NCBI GenBank assembly: GCA_036171455.1
Contig: JAVHRB010000058.1
Location: forward strand, 1-9,942
Source: CAIVSN01 sp036171455
GTDB lineage: Bacteria > Patescibacteriota > Gracilibacteria > BD1-5 > UBA2023
Length of the DNA: 9,942 nt
Direction: 5' to 3'
The position numbers were made by a program, and so were the translations under genes. This document shows, in pieces, positions 1 to 7,096 of this stretch (the first letter of the stretch is position 1; each line of letters begins with the position of its first letter). Under the pieces are notes generated by a model. It saw only the letters and a program-made list of their open reading frames with translations. It had not been told where the DNA came from and made no database searches.

Positions 1-2
1 GG

Positions 3-599
3 ATTCTCGAATCTGGACTGAGTAAATGAGATGGAACCTATACGATAAATCCAGATACAAGTTCATTTCAGGTCTATTGTGATATGACCACGGATGGGAG
101 AGGGTGGACATTGCTGGTCCAGGCGAAGAAAGGAATATACGATTATCTTATTAACGGATGACTCTGAACGATTACCACTCCAATCTCAAATATGGCGACT
201 ACTTACAAGATTGATGATGTCCTAGTAAAAAAAATATGAAATACTGATTCTACTTTTCGATTGCAACTCCTGAAATCAGATTTTTCCGTGGAAGATTTTA
301 ATTTCGTAAAAATTCAGGATTTGAATTCATATAATATGAGCATTCGTTCTGCTTCTTGGACAAATCCAAACATGAAAGGCAATAGGATTCTTTCCGCATT
401 ACAATTAACTTCATGGCAGGCAGCGATAAATATTTCAACTTCTTGCTACAGTGCTTTTGGACCGAATGCTGGCAGTACCGCTTGTGCCAATGCTGTTAAT
501 ATGGGTTACGGATCATGTTATCCTTACGGATTCTGAATTTGAGCGAGCTGTGCTGATACTGGGACTATCGATCGAAATGGAAGATTGTGGATTCGATAA
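3..599 (+). CDS. Fibrinogen-like domain surface protein, C-terminal part (5' end outside window)
   Basis: Frame 3 is open from the window edge to TAA at 597-599 when TGA is read as glycine (TGA at 27, 159, 165, 237, 534, 540). The roughly 198 visible residues begin with the hallmark of fibrinogen-related and similar carbohydrate-binding domains: DGTYTINP, then FQVYCDMTTDGRGWTLLVQ. The C-terminal part is rich in Cys, Gly, Tyr and Ser (CYSAFGPNAG, GYGSCYPYGFG, SCADTG) and ends in GRLWIR. Such domains usually sit on extracellular adhesins and bind glycans or acetylated groups. In this window two other genes start with a prepilin N-terminus and one of them ends in a lectin-like domain, so this may be the C-terminus of a similar pilin-like protein; that is inference because the start is missing. 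The cysteines may form disulfides. The domain call is firm, the exact ligand unknown. Confidence 0.75.
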
Positions 600-698
600 A
601 TCTTTTGGAATTCAATACGCTGCGACCATATTCCTTATTCCTAAAAAATTAGAAAAACATTAATATTCCGAACGTATCTCATTTTCTCATTTTTGAAT

Positions 699-726
699 TT
701 GAAAACCGATTCAATCGTTGTATGAT
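699..726 (+). promoter_or_regulatory. Promoter of the TPR / actin-like / tsaD cluster
   Basis: TTGAAA (699-704) and TATGAT (721-726) are separated by 16 bases, close to the sigma-70 consensus. Transcription would begin about seven bases after the -10 box, that is at or next to the ATG at 733, leaving no leader. This placement also argues against the upstream TTG at 718 as the start codon. The rest of the 600-732 gap shows no hairpin or gene. Confidence 0.55.
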
Positions 727-732
727 ACTGCT

Positions 733-1290
733 ATGCAAATTACCGACGGACTCGTCCAACATATCGATCAAATCGAAACCCTCAAGGCTCAAGGGAAATA
801 CCGCGAGTCAAAGGAAATCGTAGAGCGTCTGCTCCTCGATTATACTGATGATTATCGGCTCTATGAAGAGCTGTGTGATATTTACTTGTTCCTAGGGGAT
901 CACCCTAAGGCTCATGAGACGATTCTCGTAGCACGAGCTCTCAATCCCGATTCTGCAACAGGAATGTACTTGCTCGGTTACCTTTCCGTAACCCAGGGAA
1001 ATTTTGTCGAGGGAATCCGACTTTTGGAACAGGCAAATTCTCTGTTTCCGAACAATCCGGAAATCCTCCGGAACTTAGGATGGGCGTATACCGTTACTGG
1101 CAAAGGTGACCGGGGAGTATTCCTGCTCAAGCGAGCATTAAATATCGCTCCCGAGGATCCGTTGATTATGGAAGATCTTGCTGTTGCGTTAATTTCTGAA
1201 AATCACTCCATTGACGAGGCGGAAGATTTGCTCAGAAGAGCCGGAAAAGAACATCGGATTGCGGAACTCAAAGCCCTGATGCATATTTAG
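733..1290 (+). CDS. TPR-repeat protein
   Basis: A 185-residue protein made mostly of tetratricopeptide repeats, with no signal peptide or membrane segment, so probably cytoplasmic and protein-binding. About four helix pairs can be read from roughly residue 45 to 180. Typical TPR features are YEELCDIYLFLGDHPKA, the turns ALNPDS, LFPNNP and IAPEDP spaced 34 residues apart, and LGWAYTVTGKGDRG. I chose ATG 733 rather than TTG 718 because a good -10 box (721-726) overlaps the TTG region. It stops with TAG three bases before the actin-like gene, so the two are probably co-transcribed and possibly act together. No TGA codon is used. The TPR call is firm; the partner is unknown. Confidence 0.8.
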   Translation: MQITDGLVQHIDQIETLKAQGKYRESKEIVERLLLDYTDDYRLYEELCDIYLFLGDHPKAHETILVARALNPDSATGMYLLGYLSVTQGNFVEGIRLLEQANSLFPNNPEILRNLGWAYTVTGKGDRGVFLLKRALNIAPEDPLIMEDLAVALISENHSIDEAEDLLRRAGKEHRIAELKALMHI

Positions 1291-1293
1291 TCC

Positions 1294-2490
1294 ATGGGAT
1301 TCCAAATCAAGACACTCTCCGAAAATGATCGTTTTTTTGTAATTGATATTGGATCGACCAGAATCAAGGTATTATTGTGTGAATTGCAAGAAGGGAAATT
1401 AAATATTATGGAATATACTTCAATCCGCCAGAGTCGCAAACATATGTTCGGTGGCGATATTTCAGATCTCCAAGGCGTCAGCGAGTCGCTTCAAAAAGCG
1501 ATTCATAAAATAGAAAAAAATCAAAATCAGGAAGTTCCAGATTGTATTTTTTCCATCCAATCTCCCGCGCTCGTCACGGATAATTTTTCCATGAATTATG
1601 TTCGGGAAAGAGAATCAAAAGTGCTCGATATGGAGGAAATCGACAACATGGTCGCAAAGATAGAACAGAAATCTCTGGAAAAGGCCAAACCAAAAATCCT
1701 CTCACAAATTATGGAGGATGAATCTCAGATGAAACTCATTACTACCTCCCTCACGAGCATTACGATTGATGGGAAAAAGGTTTCGAATCCCATGGGATTT
1801 ACCGGAAAGAACATCAGCCTGACCGTTTGTAATGTATTCATTCCGACGACTACGTTCCATCTCTATTCCACTATCGCTAGGAATATCGAAAAAAAGATAC
1901 TTTCTTTCGTACCTACTCCAATCGCGCTTACCAAAGCTCAATCGGAATCGTTGGATATCTTTGACCCGAATGGGTTTGTGGATATTGGATATTCCCTAAC
2001 GAGCGTTACCCTCGAAAATTACTCTGAACTTCTTGGTGCCATTCAAATTCCTATTGGTTCGAGCTTGTATGAAAGTATGTTCATTCGCAAATTTCCAAAA
2101 CTTTCTCGGCTAGAAATAGAACATATAATGCAAGGAGATATGGAAAATCAATCCAAAGAAGCGAAAAAAATACAAAAAGATTTTATCGAACTACTCGTTC
2201 GGGCTATCGTAGTAGCGTTTCGAATGATTTCCAGCTCTTTTCTTTTGCGGAATGTATATGTTTCTGGAGGTTTGGCACGGGAAGAATTTCTCAAGTTGCT
2301 CCAAGAACAATTTGAGGCGCATTTGGGAAATGCAAATATAAAAACTTACCCCTTGATTCCTGAGGATATTGATTTGGATCCGAATTATGGAGTCGCGTAT
2401 GCGCTCGCGAAAACTACACAGGAACTTATCCGTCATCAGGCGGATCCGATAGCTCGAATATTGCGTTACGTTATTTATCGATATGAGTAA
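1294..2490 (+). CDS. Actin-fold ATPase of the FtsA/PilM family
   Basis: 398 residues, the usual length of FtsA. The actin-fold nucleotide motifs are in order: phosphate 1 VIDIGSTRIKVL (about 16-27), phosphate 2 FVDIGYSLTSVTL (about 228-240), and the adenosine motif NVYVSGGLARE (about 320-330). The last 15 residues (PIARILRYVIYRYE) look like an amphipathic basic helix, as in the membrane-targeting tail of FtsA. Known family members tether FtsZ to the membrane (FtsA) or form the cytoplasmic ring of type IV pilus machines (PilM). The tail favours FtsA, while the nearby pilin genes leave PilM possible. The gene starts three bases after the TPR gene and overlaps the next by eight bases (ATGAGTAA type overlap at 2483-2490), so translation is probably coupled to the membrane protein downstream. 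No TGA codons occur. Confidence 0.75.
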   Translation: MGFQIKTLSENDRFFVIDIGSTRIKVLLCELQEGKLNIMEYTSIRQSRKHMFGGDISDLQGVSESLQKAIHKIEKNQNQEVPDCIFSIQSPALVTDNFSMNYVRERESKVLDMEEIDNMVAKIEQKSLEKAKPKILSQIMEDESQMKLITTSLTSITIDGKKVSNPMGFTGKNISLTVCNVFIPTTTFHLYSTIARNIEKKILSFVPTPIALTKAQSESLDIFDPNGFVDIGYSLTSVTLENYSELLGAIQIPIGSSLYESMFIRKFPKLSRLEIEHIMQGDMENQSKEAKKIQKDFIELLVRAIVVAFRMISSSFLLRNVYVSGGLAREEFLKLLQEQFEAHLGNANIKTYPLIPEDIDLDPNYGVAYALAKTTQELIRHQADPIARILRYVIYRYE

Positions 2491-4123
2491 AGACCGAATC
2501 GTCATCGATCCACGCTGGGATATCGTCGAGGTTTTTTTACTCATCGATACGCTCGAAGAGGTAGTTATCACTCTGGAAATTTCAGAACCGGGGGTATTTC
2601 AAAGTAGTTTTGGGCTTAAGCTTCTGGTTGATCGTTTTCCGAATAAAAAATTCCAGATTGTCTGTTCTGACCCAGCAATGAAACGCATTGCGGAACGTAT
2701 CGGAATCCGTGTGTATCCAAAAGTGGAATCTATAGAATTCGAACAGGAATATTCAAAAATCCATGTCCTACGACACAATTTCACCTCGTTCGAGTACCTG
2801 TGGTATGAAATTAAAAAGGGGGTTTCTAAATTGAAATACCAGTCCAAAAAGAAAAAACCGAAGACGCTAAAATACAATCAGGGTTGGATAATAGAAACCA
2901 ACTTGATTCTGTTAATTTCCGGACTTATACTTTCCGTTTCGCTTCTGGCTTTCATATTCTATTTCGCCGTTTCCAAAACATACGTGTACATTACGCCGGA
3001 TTTTGCGGTAAAAACGGTTTCCCAGAACTTGCTGTATTCGGAAAACGAGGCCGAATCTGTGTTGGATACTCGTCCAATTATTGCGGTTGAGCGTATTGAA
3101 AAATTGGTGCAAATTGACGAAATATTCAATATTTCCACTTTCGATACTGCCAGTGTCCGAGCAGCGAAATGAGAAGTGGAAATTTACAATGAAATGAATA
3201 CGGAACAAATTTTCCGACCGAATTCTCGATTTGTTACCCCAGAAGGATTGCTGTTCCGGAGTCAAGAATGGATAAAGATTCCGCCTACGCAGATTACTGG
3301 AGAGGAAGTATCCATAGGAAAAATCAAAACTATGCTGATTGCTGACGGCTACGATACGGCTGGAGAATTAATTGGTGAACGTGGCAACATTAAAGAATGA
3401 ACCTTACTCGATATTCCAGGACTCAAATTCAACCGGGACAAGATATATGCCAAAGTACTCACGGATTTTTCTGGAGGACAAAATCCCACCTTGAAAATCA
3501 TAACGGCAGATGAATTGACTCGTTCACAATCAATCATAGCAGATAAGGTCAAGCGGCAAGCGTTAGAAGATTTAAAGACAGAAATTGCACAAAAAAATTC
3601 AATTTCAGGAAAGAATCTGGAAGTTCTCGACGTGCCGGAAACCATTAAATACAGTGAACCGAAAATTGAGATTCTCGATGGGGCAAAGGTAGGAGATCGG
3701 CGTTCGGAAATCCATATAAAAGCATCAATTACGATAACTTCCTACGTCTATAACAAAGACACCGCCCTGAGTTACCTTAGAGCCTTAATGAATGAACGAT
3801 TACTTTATGGAACTGAGCGATTGCACGAAATCCTTCCGGAAAGCCTCAAAATTACCACGATTCTCAACCGGGCTGACGCTCCGAAATTCTTGCTCCGTGG
3901 TACGACGGAACTTTCGGCTACGATTTCTTATAATTTTGAAGATGATGCCAATGCTCAAACCAAGCGGTTGAAAAATCTCATAGCGGGGCAATCCGTCGAA
4001 CAGGCGCTTTCCGTCTTGCAATTCGATAAAAGTATCGCGAACGTAAAAATCAGACTTTCTCCGTTTTGGCTGACCCGGGTATCGTCCAATATTGACAATA
4101 TTAAATTCATTATAGAAAAATAA
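2483..4123 (+). CDS. Single-pass membrane protein with baseplate-J-like extracytoplasmic domain
   Basis: The reading frame is continuous for 546 residues only if TGA at 3170 (residue 230) and 3398 (residue 306) is glycine. Residues 1-95 form a cytoplasmic alpha/beta domain (VITLEISEPGVFQSSFGLKL, then FQIVCSDPAMKRIAERIGI); similar domains precede membrane segments in other CPR proteins. A lysine-rich linker (about 110-132) is followed by one transmembrane helix at about 139-165 (LILLISGLILSVSLLAFIFY). The outer part has the pattern seen in phage baseplate-J-like proteins: KGEVEIYNEMN followed by KEGTLLDIPG, with the recoded glycines at the expected positions. The overlap with the actin-like gene suggests the two proteins work together at the membrane. 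The role is unknown; the domain call rests on motif pattern, not a search. Confidence 0.65.
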
Positions 4124-5109
4124 TGCTCCATCTGGCGTTTGAAACCTCGTGCGATGATACTTCGATTGCTGTCATGGATAATGAACAACTATTACAGATG
4201 GTGACCCGATCACAACTTACTGAGCATTTAGCTACCCAATGAGTAGTTCCCGAGGTAGCCGCCCGACTTCATGCGAACGTTATTTTCGAGGTTTTGCAAG
4301 AAGTTTTGGCATTGGAAAACATTACTCTTTCCGATATCGGATATATCGATTGTACGAGTGAGCCTGGCCTTTTGCCATCGCTGTTAGTAGGGAAGACGGT
4401 AGCAAAAACTCTGGCCTATGGGTTGAAAATACCCATTCAGTGGATCCACCATATCGAAGGGCATATTTTTGCGAATTTATTGGAACGGAAAATTTCCGAT
4501 ATCGATTTTCCCGCGGTGGTATTGACAGTTTCCGGAGGTCATAACGAATTGTATCTTTGGAAAAGTTTGTACGAGTTGGAACTTTTGTGACAAACTCGCG
4601 ATGACGCCGCGTGAGAAGCGTTCGACAAGGTGGCAAAATCCATGTGACTCGGGTTTCCTGGTGGACCAATCGTGGCAAAATACGCAAGTGAATACCGAGG
4701 GGATTACTGTCATTTGTTTCCAGTGCCTTTGCTCGAAAACAATAGTCTGGATTTTTCTTTTTCTGGACTCAAAAGCGCGGTCCGTCGGGAAATCGAAGAA
4801 CGAAGAAGTCGGAATTCTGATATACTGAACGAATCAGATCTCCGAGAAATCGCTTTTGAATTTGAAAATGCTATTGTGGAAGTGCTTGTTACCAAGTTGA
4901 ATCGTGCCGCTAAAAAAACGAATGTCTCTACTATAATATTGGCTGGAGGGGTGAGTGCTAATGATTTCTTAAGATGAGCTTTAGAAAACCTTGCAAAAAA
5001 TGAAAATTACCGTTTTTTTGCACCAGTTAAAAAAGTATACAGTATGGATAATGCTGCGATGATTGGGATAAGAGGATATTATGAGATGACTCGATTTGCG
5101 AAAAAGTAA
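4123..5109 (+). CDS. tsaD: tRNA N6-adenosine threonylcarbamoyltransferase TsaD
   Basis: TsaD transfers the threonylcarbamoyl group to A37 of tRNAs that read ANN codons (t6A), with TsaB and TsaE in bacteria. The 328 residues match the family throughout: FETSCDDTS (6-14), HLATQGVVPEVAAR (35-48), the metal-binding HHIEGH with His110 and His114, VSGGHNEL, GQTRDDAAGEAFDKVAKSMG (156-175), FSFSGLKSAV, LAGGVSAN and MDNAAMIG with metal ligand Asp309. TGA encodes Gly at residues 40, 156, 164, 175 and 285, and these positions are glycine in E. coli TsaD except the last. It starts on the last base of the upstream stop (TAATG at 4121-4125), so it is translationally coupled. Oddity: the usual GPGLxGxLLVG reads SEPGLLPSLLVG. 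Without recoding the gene would look like several pseudogene pieces. Confidence 0.97.
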
Positions 5110-5142
5110 TTTTTAGATACGATTTTGTCGGTATTTTATTTA

Positions 5143-5148
5143 TATAAT
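5143..5148 (+). promoter_or_regulatory. -10 box of the DsbA-like gene
   Basis: A perfect TATAAT is followed by seven T residues and then the ATG at 5156. There is no purine-rich ribosome binding site between them. Transcription would start at or beside the ATG, giving a leaderless mRNA. No convincing -35 box lies 16-18 bases upstream. Confidence 0.5.
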
Positions 5149-5155
5149 TTTTTTT

Positions 5156-6157
5156 ATGGCCAAAACAACAAAAACAAGCCTTATGAATCCAATTTCACCT
5201 TCAAAAGAATCATCTTCTTGCTGTGAATCCATGGGTTCATGCTCACAGGGTGGATGTAATAAGAATATAATAGCGATGTTAATCGTTATTTGTACGGTTT
5301 TGAATATCAGTTCCAACTGGTACTTAGCCCGAGGAACTATTACTCCATTTATTCCATCAGCACCAACGTCTGATGTTGGAAAAGTGGCTGAAGCTCTTAA
5401 GGAAATCCAATATGACCAAGCGGGTGGAAAGGATATTTACGATCTCTATATGAAACTCCAAAAGCTTCAGGCAGCTGGACAAAAGCAAAAATTGGAAGAT
5501 CAAATCAAATCTTTGGAAGGTGGAGCTCCATCTGCTAATCCTTCTGCAGATCCTACAAAACCTTCTGCAAGCAAGACTCTTTCTGATACTCAGTATGCTG
5601 GAATCTTCAAAGATTCATACGTGGTTGGAAATCCAAAAGCAAAGCTTACCCTCGTTGAATATTCTGACCTCGAGTGTCCGTACTGTATTATGCAAAAGAA
5701 GAACGGAACTATGGAAAGTCTTAAGAAAAAATACGGAGATGACATTAATGTAATTTTCAAACCATTGAATCTTGCACGACACGGTGGTTCTGATCAGAAA
5801 GGTTGGGCTTCCCTTTGTGTAGCAAAACTTGGTGGCGCAGATAAATATTCAAAATATTACAATACTATTTTGGACAAATCTGAATATCAAACTCAGGTTT
5901 TATTCCCACTCGATCAACTTTCATCTCTTGCAAAAGAGGTTGGCGTAGATCAAAAGAAATTTGATTCTTGTTATAATAACAAAGAGACAGAAACTCTCTA
6001 CAAGAGCTATACTACAGAAGCTCTTGCTTTGGGGGTTAATGGTACTCCATCAACTATGATGATCAACAACGCTACTAAATCATATGATTTAGTTTCTGGT
6101 GCTGCTCCCGTAGCAAACTTTGAAACGGTAGTAGATAAGATGTTGGCAGCGAAATAA
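5156..6157 (+). CDS. Membrane-anchored DsbA-like thiol:disulfide oxidoreductase
   Basis: 333 residues. A hydrophobic segment at about 37-57 (NIIAMLIVICTVLNISSNWY) anchors the protein, followed by a charged, probably helical or coiled region (75-121), a Pro/Ser/Ala-rich linker (about 122-140) and a thioredoxin-fold domain from about 150. That domain has the active site LECPYC (Cys174, Cys177) after LTLVEYSD, and the cis-proline loop GTPST (Pro298), both typical of DsbA-type oxidoreductases that form or isomerise disulfides outside the membrane. Two more cysteines (221, 272) lie in the domain. Unusually, the short cytoplasmic tail carries four cysteines (22, 23, 29, 34). The gene has its own -10 box and a strong terminator. 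It contains no TGA, and favours codons such as GGT, CCA, TCT and GCT over the CGA, TCG and CCG common in its neighbours, consistent with high expression or a different origin. The substrate is unknown; Cys-containing surface proteins are plausible. Confidence 0.85.
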   Translation: MAKTTKTSLMNPISPSKESSSCCESMGSCSQGGCNKNIIAMLIVICTVLNISSNWYLARGTITPFIPSAPTSDVGKVAEALKEIQYDQAGGKDIYDLYMKLQKLQAAGQKQKLEDQIKSLEGGAPSANPSADPTKPSASKTLSDTQYAGIFKDSYVVGNPKAKLTLVEYSDLECPYCIMQKKNGTMESLKKKYGDDINVIFKPLNLARHGGSDQKGWASLCVAKLGGADKYSKYYNTILDKSEYQTQVLFPLDQLSSLAKEVGVDQKKFDSCYNNKETETLYKSYTTEALALGVNGTPSTMMINNATKSYDLVSGAAPVANFETVVDKMLAAK

Positions 6158-6176
6158 TTATTTAAATGCTACGTTT

Positions 6177-6212
6177 AAAAAAATCCCTCCGTAATTCCGG
6201 AGGGATTTTTTT
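6177..6212 (+). terminator. Rho-independent terminator after the DsbA-like gene
   Basis: The stem ATCCCTCCG (6183-6191) pairs perfectly with CGGAGGGAT (6198-6206) around the six-base loop TAATTC, followed by a run of T. The A run before the stem can pair with the T run, so the structure could also stop transcription from the other strand. It begins about 20 bases after the TAA of the oxidoreductase gene. Confidence 0.9.
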
Positions 6213-6236
6213 GACTCTGACTCTGACTCTGACTTT
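6213..6236. repeat. Short tandem repeat of GACTCT
   Basis: Three perfect copies of GACTCT and a fourth with one change (GACTTT) directly follow the terminator T run. One frame would read Asp-Ser repeats and another Leu-Gly repeats with TGA as Gly, but no gene clearly spans the array. Such a hexamer array can change copy number by slippage. Confidence 0.8.
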
Positions 6237-6241
6237 GAGTG

Positions 6242-6429
6242 ATATTGTATAATAACGATTTGAATCCAGGGTTATACGGATGTACCGGAAACCAACTCTC
6301 CTATACCGGAACTCCGAATGAACTGATCAGTCTTTGATATCCTCATGGGAGACAAATTTTCCAGATGCTGGAGCTTGTGATTATACTATATTTAGTGGAA
6401 TATGAGCCCGGAAGATGTTGGTCAGATAA
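6242..6429 (+). pseudogene. Frameshifted remnant of a secreted or pilin-like protein C-terminus
   Basis: Two protein-like stretches lie in different frames. The first (from about 6245, frame of 6245) reads LYNNDLNPGLYGCTGNQL, then SYTGTPNELIS. Around 6325-6335 the sense continues in the next frame as SSWETNFPDAGACDYTIFSG, then IGARKMLVR and TAA at 6427-6429. Composition (Cys, Gly, Tyr, Asn, Thr) resembles the C-terminal domains of the surface proteins in this window, and the second piece contains a TGA (Gly). The end lies two bases from the stop codon of the convergent rlmE. I read it as the decayed tail of a surface protein with a one-base shift, but it could be two unrelated open stretches. 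A TATAAT at 6248-6253 lies six bases before a TTG in the first frame, so a very short expressed product cannot be excluded. Confidence 0.4.
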
Positions 6430-6431
6430 AC

Positions 6432-7043
6432 TTATTTTTTTCCGATACAAACGAAATACTCTTCGAAACTCCGTTCACGGCAGGCTTTTGGCTTGATTCT
6501 TTTCAGAGTGGTATAGCGTTGTTTTACGGGAGTAATCAATTCTTGAATGTCCTCACCGATGAATACTTTGAGTACGATATTACCTCATTTTTTGAGCCAA
6601 ATATCCGCAAATTTTAGAATCTCTATATTGAGCTCGATGGATCGGTATTGGTCTACCCCTTTCATTCCCGTGGTGTTCGGCGCTATATCTGAGGTAACGA
6701 GATCAAATTGCGTTATCCCGATGGATTCGCAGAATGTCGAGATTTTCGGAGCGTCAAAAATATCACCTTGGAGTAATTTAACATTCGGTCGACCAAGTGA
6801 TTTGATTTTTTGAAGGTCTACTCCGATGACGAGTCCTTCTAGTCCGATGATTTTTGCGATGACTTGTAAAAAGCTTCATGGAGCGGACGCAATATCAAGC
6901 ACTTTCATACCTGGTTTAATGATATCAAATTGTTCTTGGATTTCGAGGAGTTTAAAGGCACTCCGGGCACGGTATCCAAGTTTTTTCGCTTCCAAAAACC
7001 ATACGTCTTGGACAATATATTGACCGATTGATTTCTTTTTCAT
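6432..7043 (-). CDS. rlmE: 23S rRNA (uridine-2'-O-)methyltransferase RlmE (FtsJ/RrmJ)
   Basis: RlmE methylates the 2'-O of U2552 in the A loop of 23S rRNA late in 50S assembly, using S-adenosylmethionine. The 203 residues are near the usual length of about 209. Motifs in order: RARSAFKLLEI (25-35), the SAM-binding VLDIASAPGSFLQV (48-61), VIGVDL, SDIAPNTTG (118-126), GGNIVLKVFIGED (153-165) and CRERSFEEYFV (188-198). The catalytic tetrad K-D-K-E is visible as Lys31, Asp119, Lys159 and Glu194. TGA encodes Gly56 in the SAM loop (6876-6878 on the plus strand) and Gly153 (6585-6587). The common DLGAAPGG is DIASAPGS here. ATG at 7043 is the natural start; no Shine-Dalgarno sequence is seen. It is divergent from the DHH gene across 53 bases. 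Confidence 0.95.
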
Positions 7044-7084
7044 TGACAGGGGTTTGACTTTTACTACTATGTTCTGTCACACTC

Positions 7085-7090
7085 TAGTAT
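7085..7090 (+). promoter_or_regulatory. -10 box of the DHH phosphoesterase gene
   Basis: TAGTAT is followed by six bases (AAAGGC) and the ATG at 7097, again placing the expected transcription start at the start codon. A TTGACT at 7054-7059 is 25 bases away, too far for a normal -35. The same AT-rich block read on the minus strand gives TATACT about 40 bases before rlmE, so it may serve both directions. Confidence 0.4.
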
Positions 7091-7096
7091 AAAGGC

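Noticed and set aside
451..663. 70-codon plus-strand open frame overlapping the fibrinogen-like gene
   Set aside because: It overlaps the supported frame that carries conserved domain motifs and itself shows none.
2191..3265. Minus-strand open frames of 92-126 codons over the actin-like and membrane protein genes
   Set aside because: They oppose supported genes and look like low-complexity shadows rich in Ser, Arg and Ile.
2483..4123. Apparent frameshifts or three separate genes in the membrane protein region
   Set aside because: All pieces lie in one frame and are separated only by TGA at positions that fit glycine; the product is one continuous protein.
4322..4687. Minus-strand open frame of 121 codons inside tsaD
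   Set aside because: It is antisense to a clearly conserved gene and its translation shows no recognisable motif.
4123..5109. TGA as tryptophan (code 4) or selenocysteine
   Set aside because: Trp or Sec would replace invariant glycines in TsaD, RlmE and the DHH protein; the TGAs are frequent, spread over many genes and have no SECIS-like hairpins nearby.
6213..6236. CRISPR array
   Set aside because: The unit is six bases, contiguous and without spacers; no cas gene is present.
6402..7023. Plus-strand open frames over rlmE
   Set aside because: They are the complement of rlmE, which has all its catalytic motifs on the minus strand.
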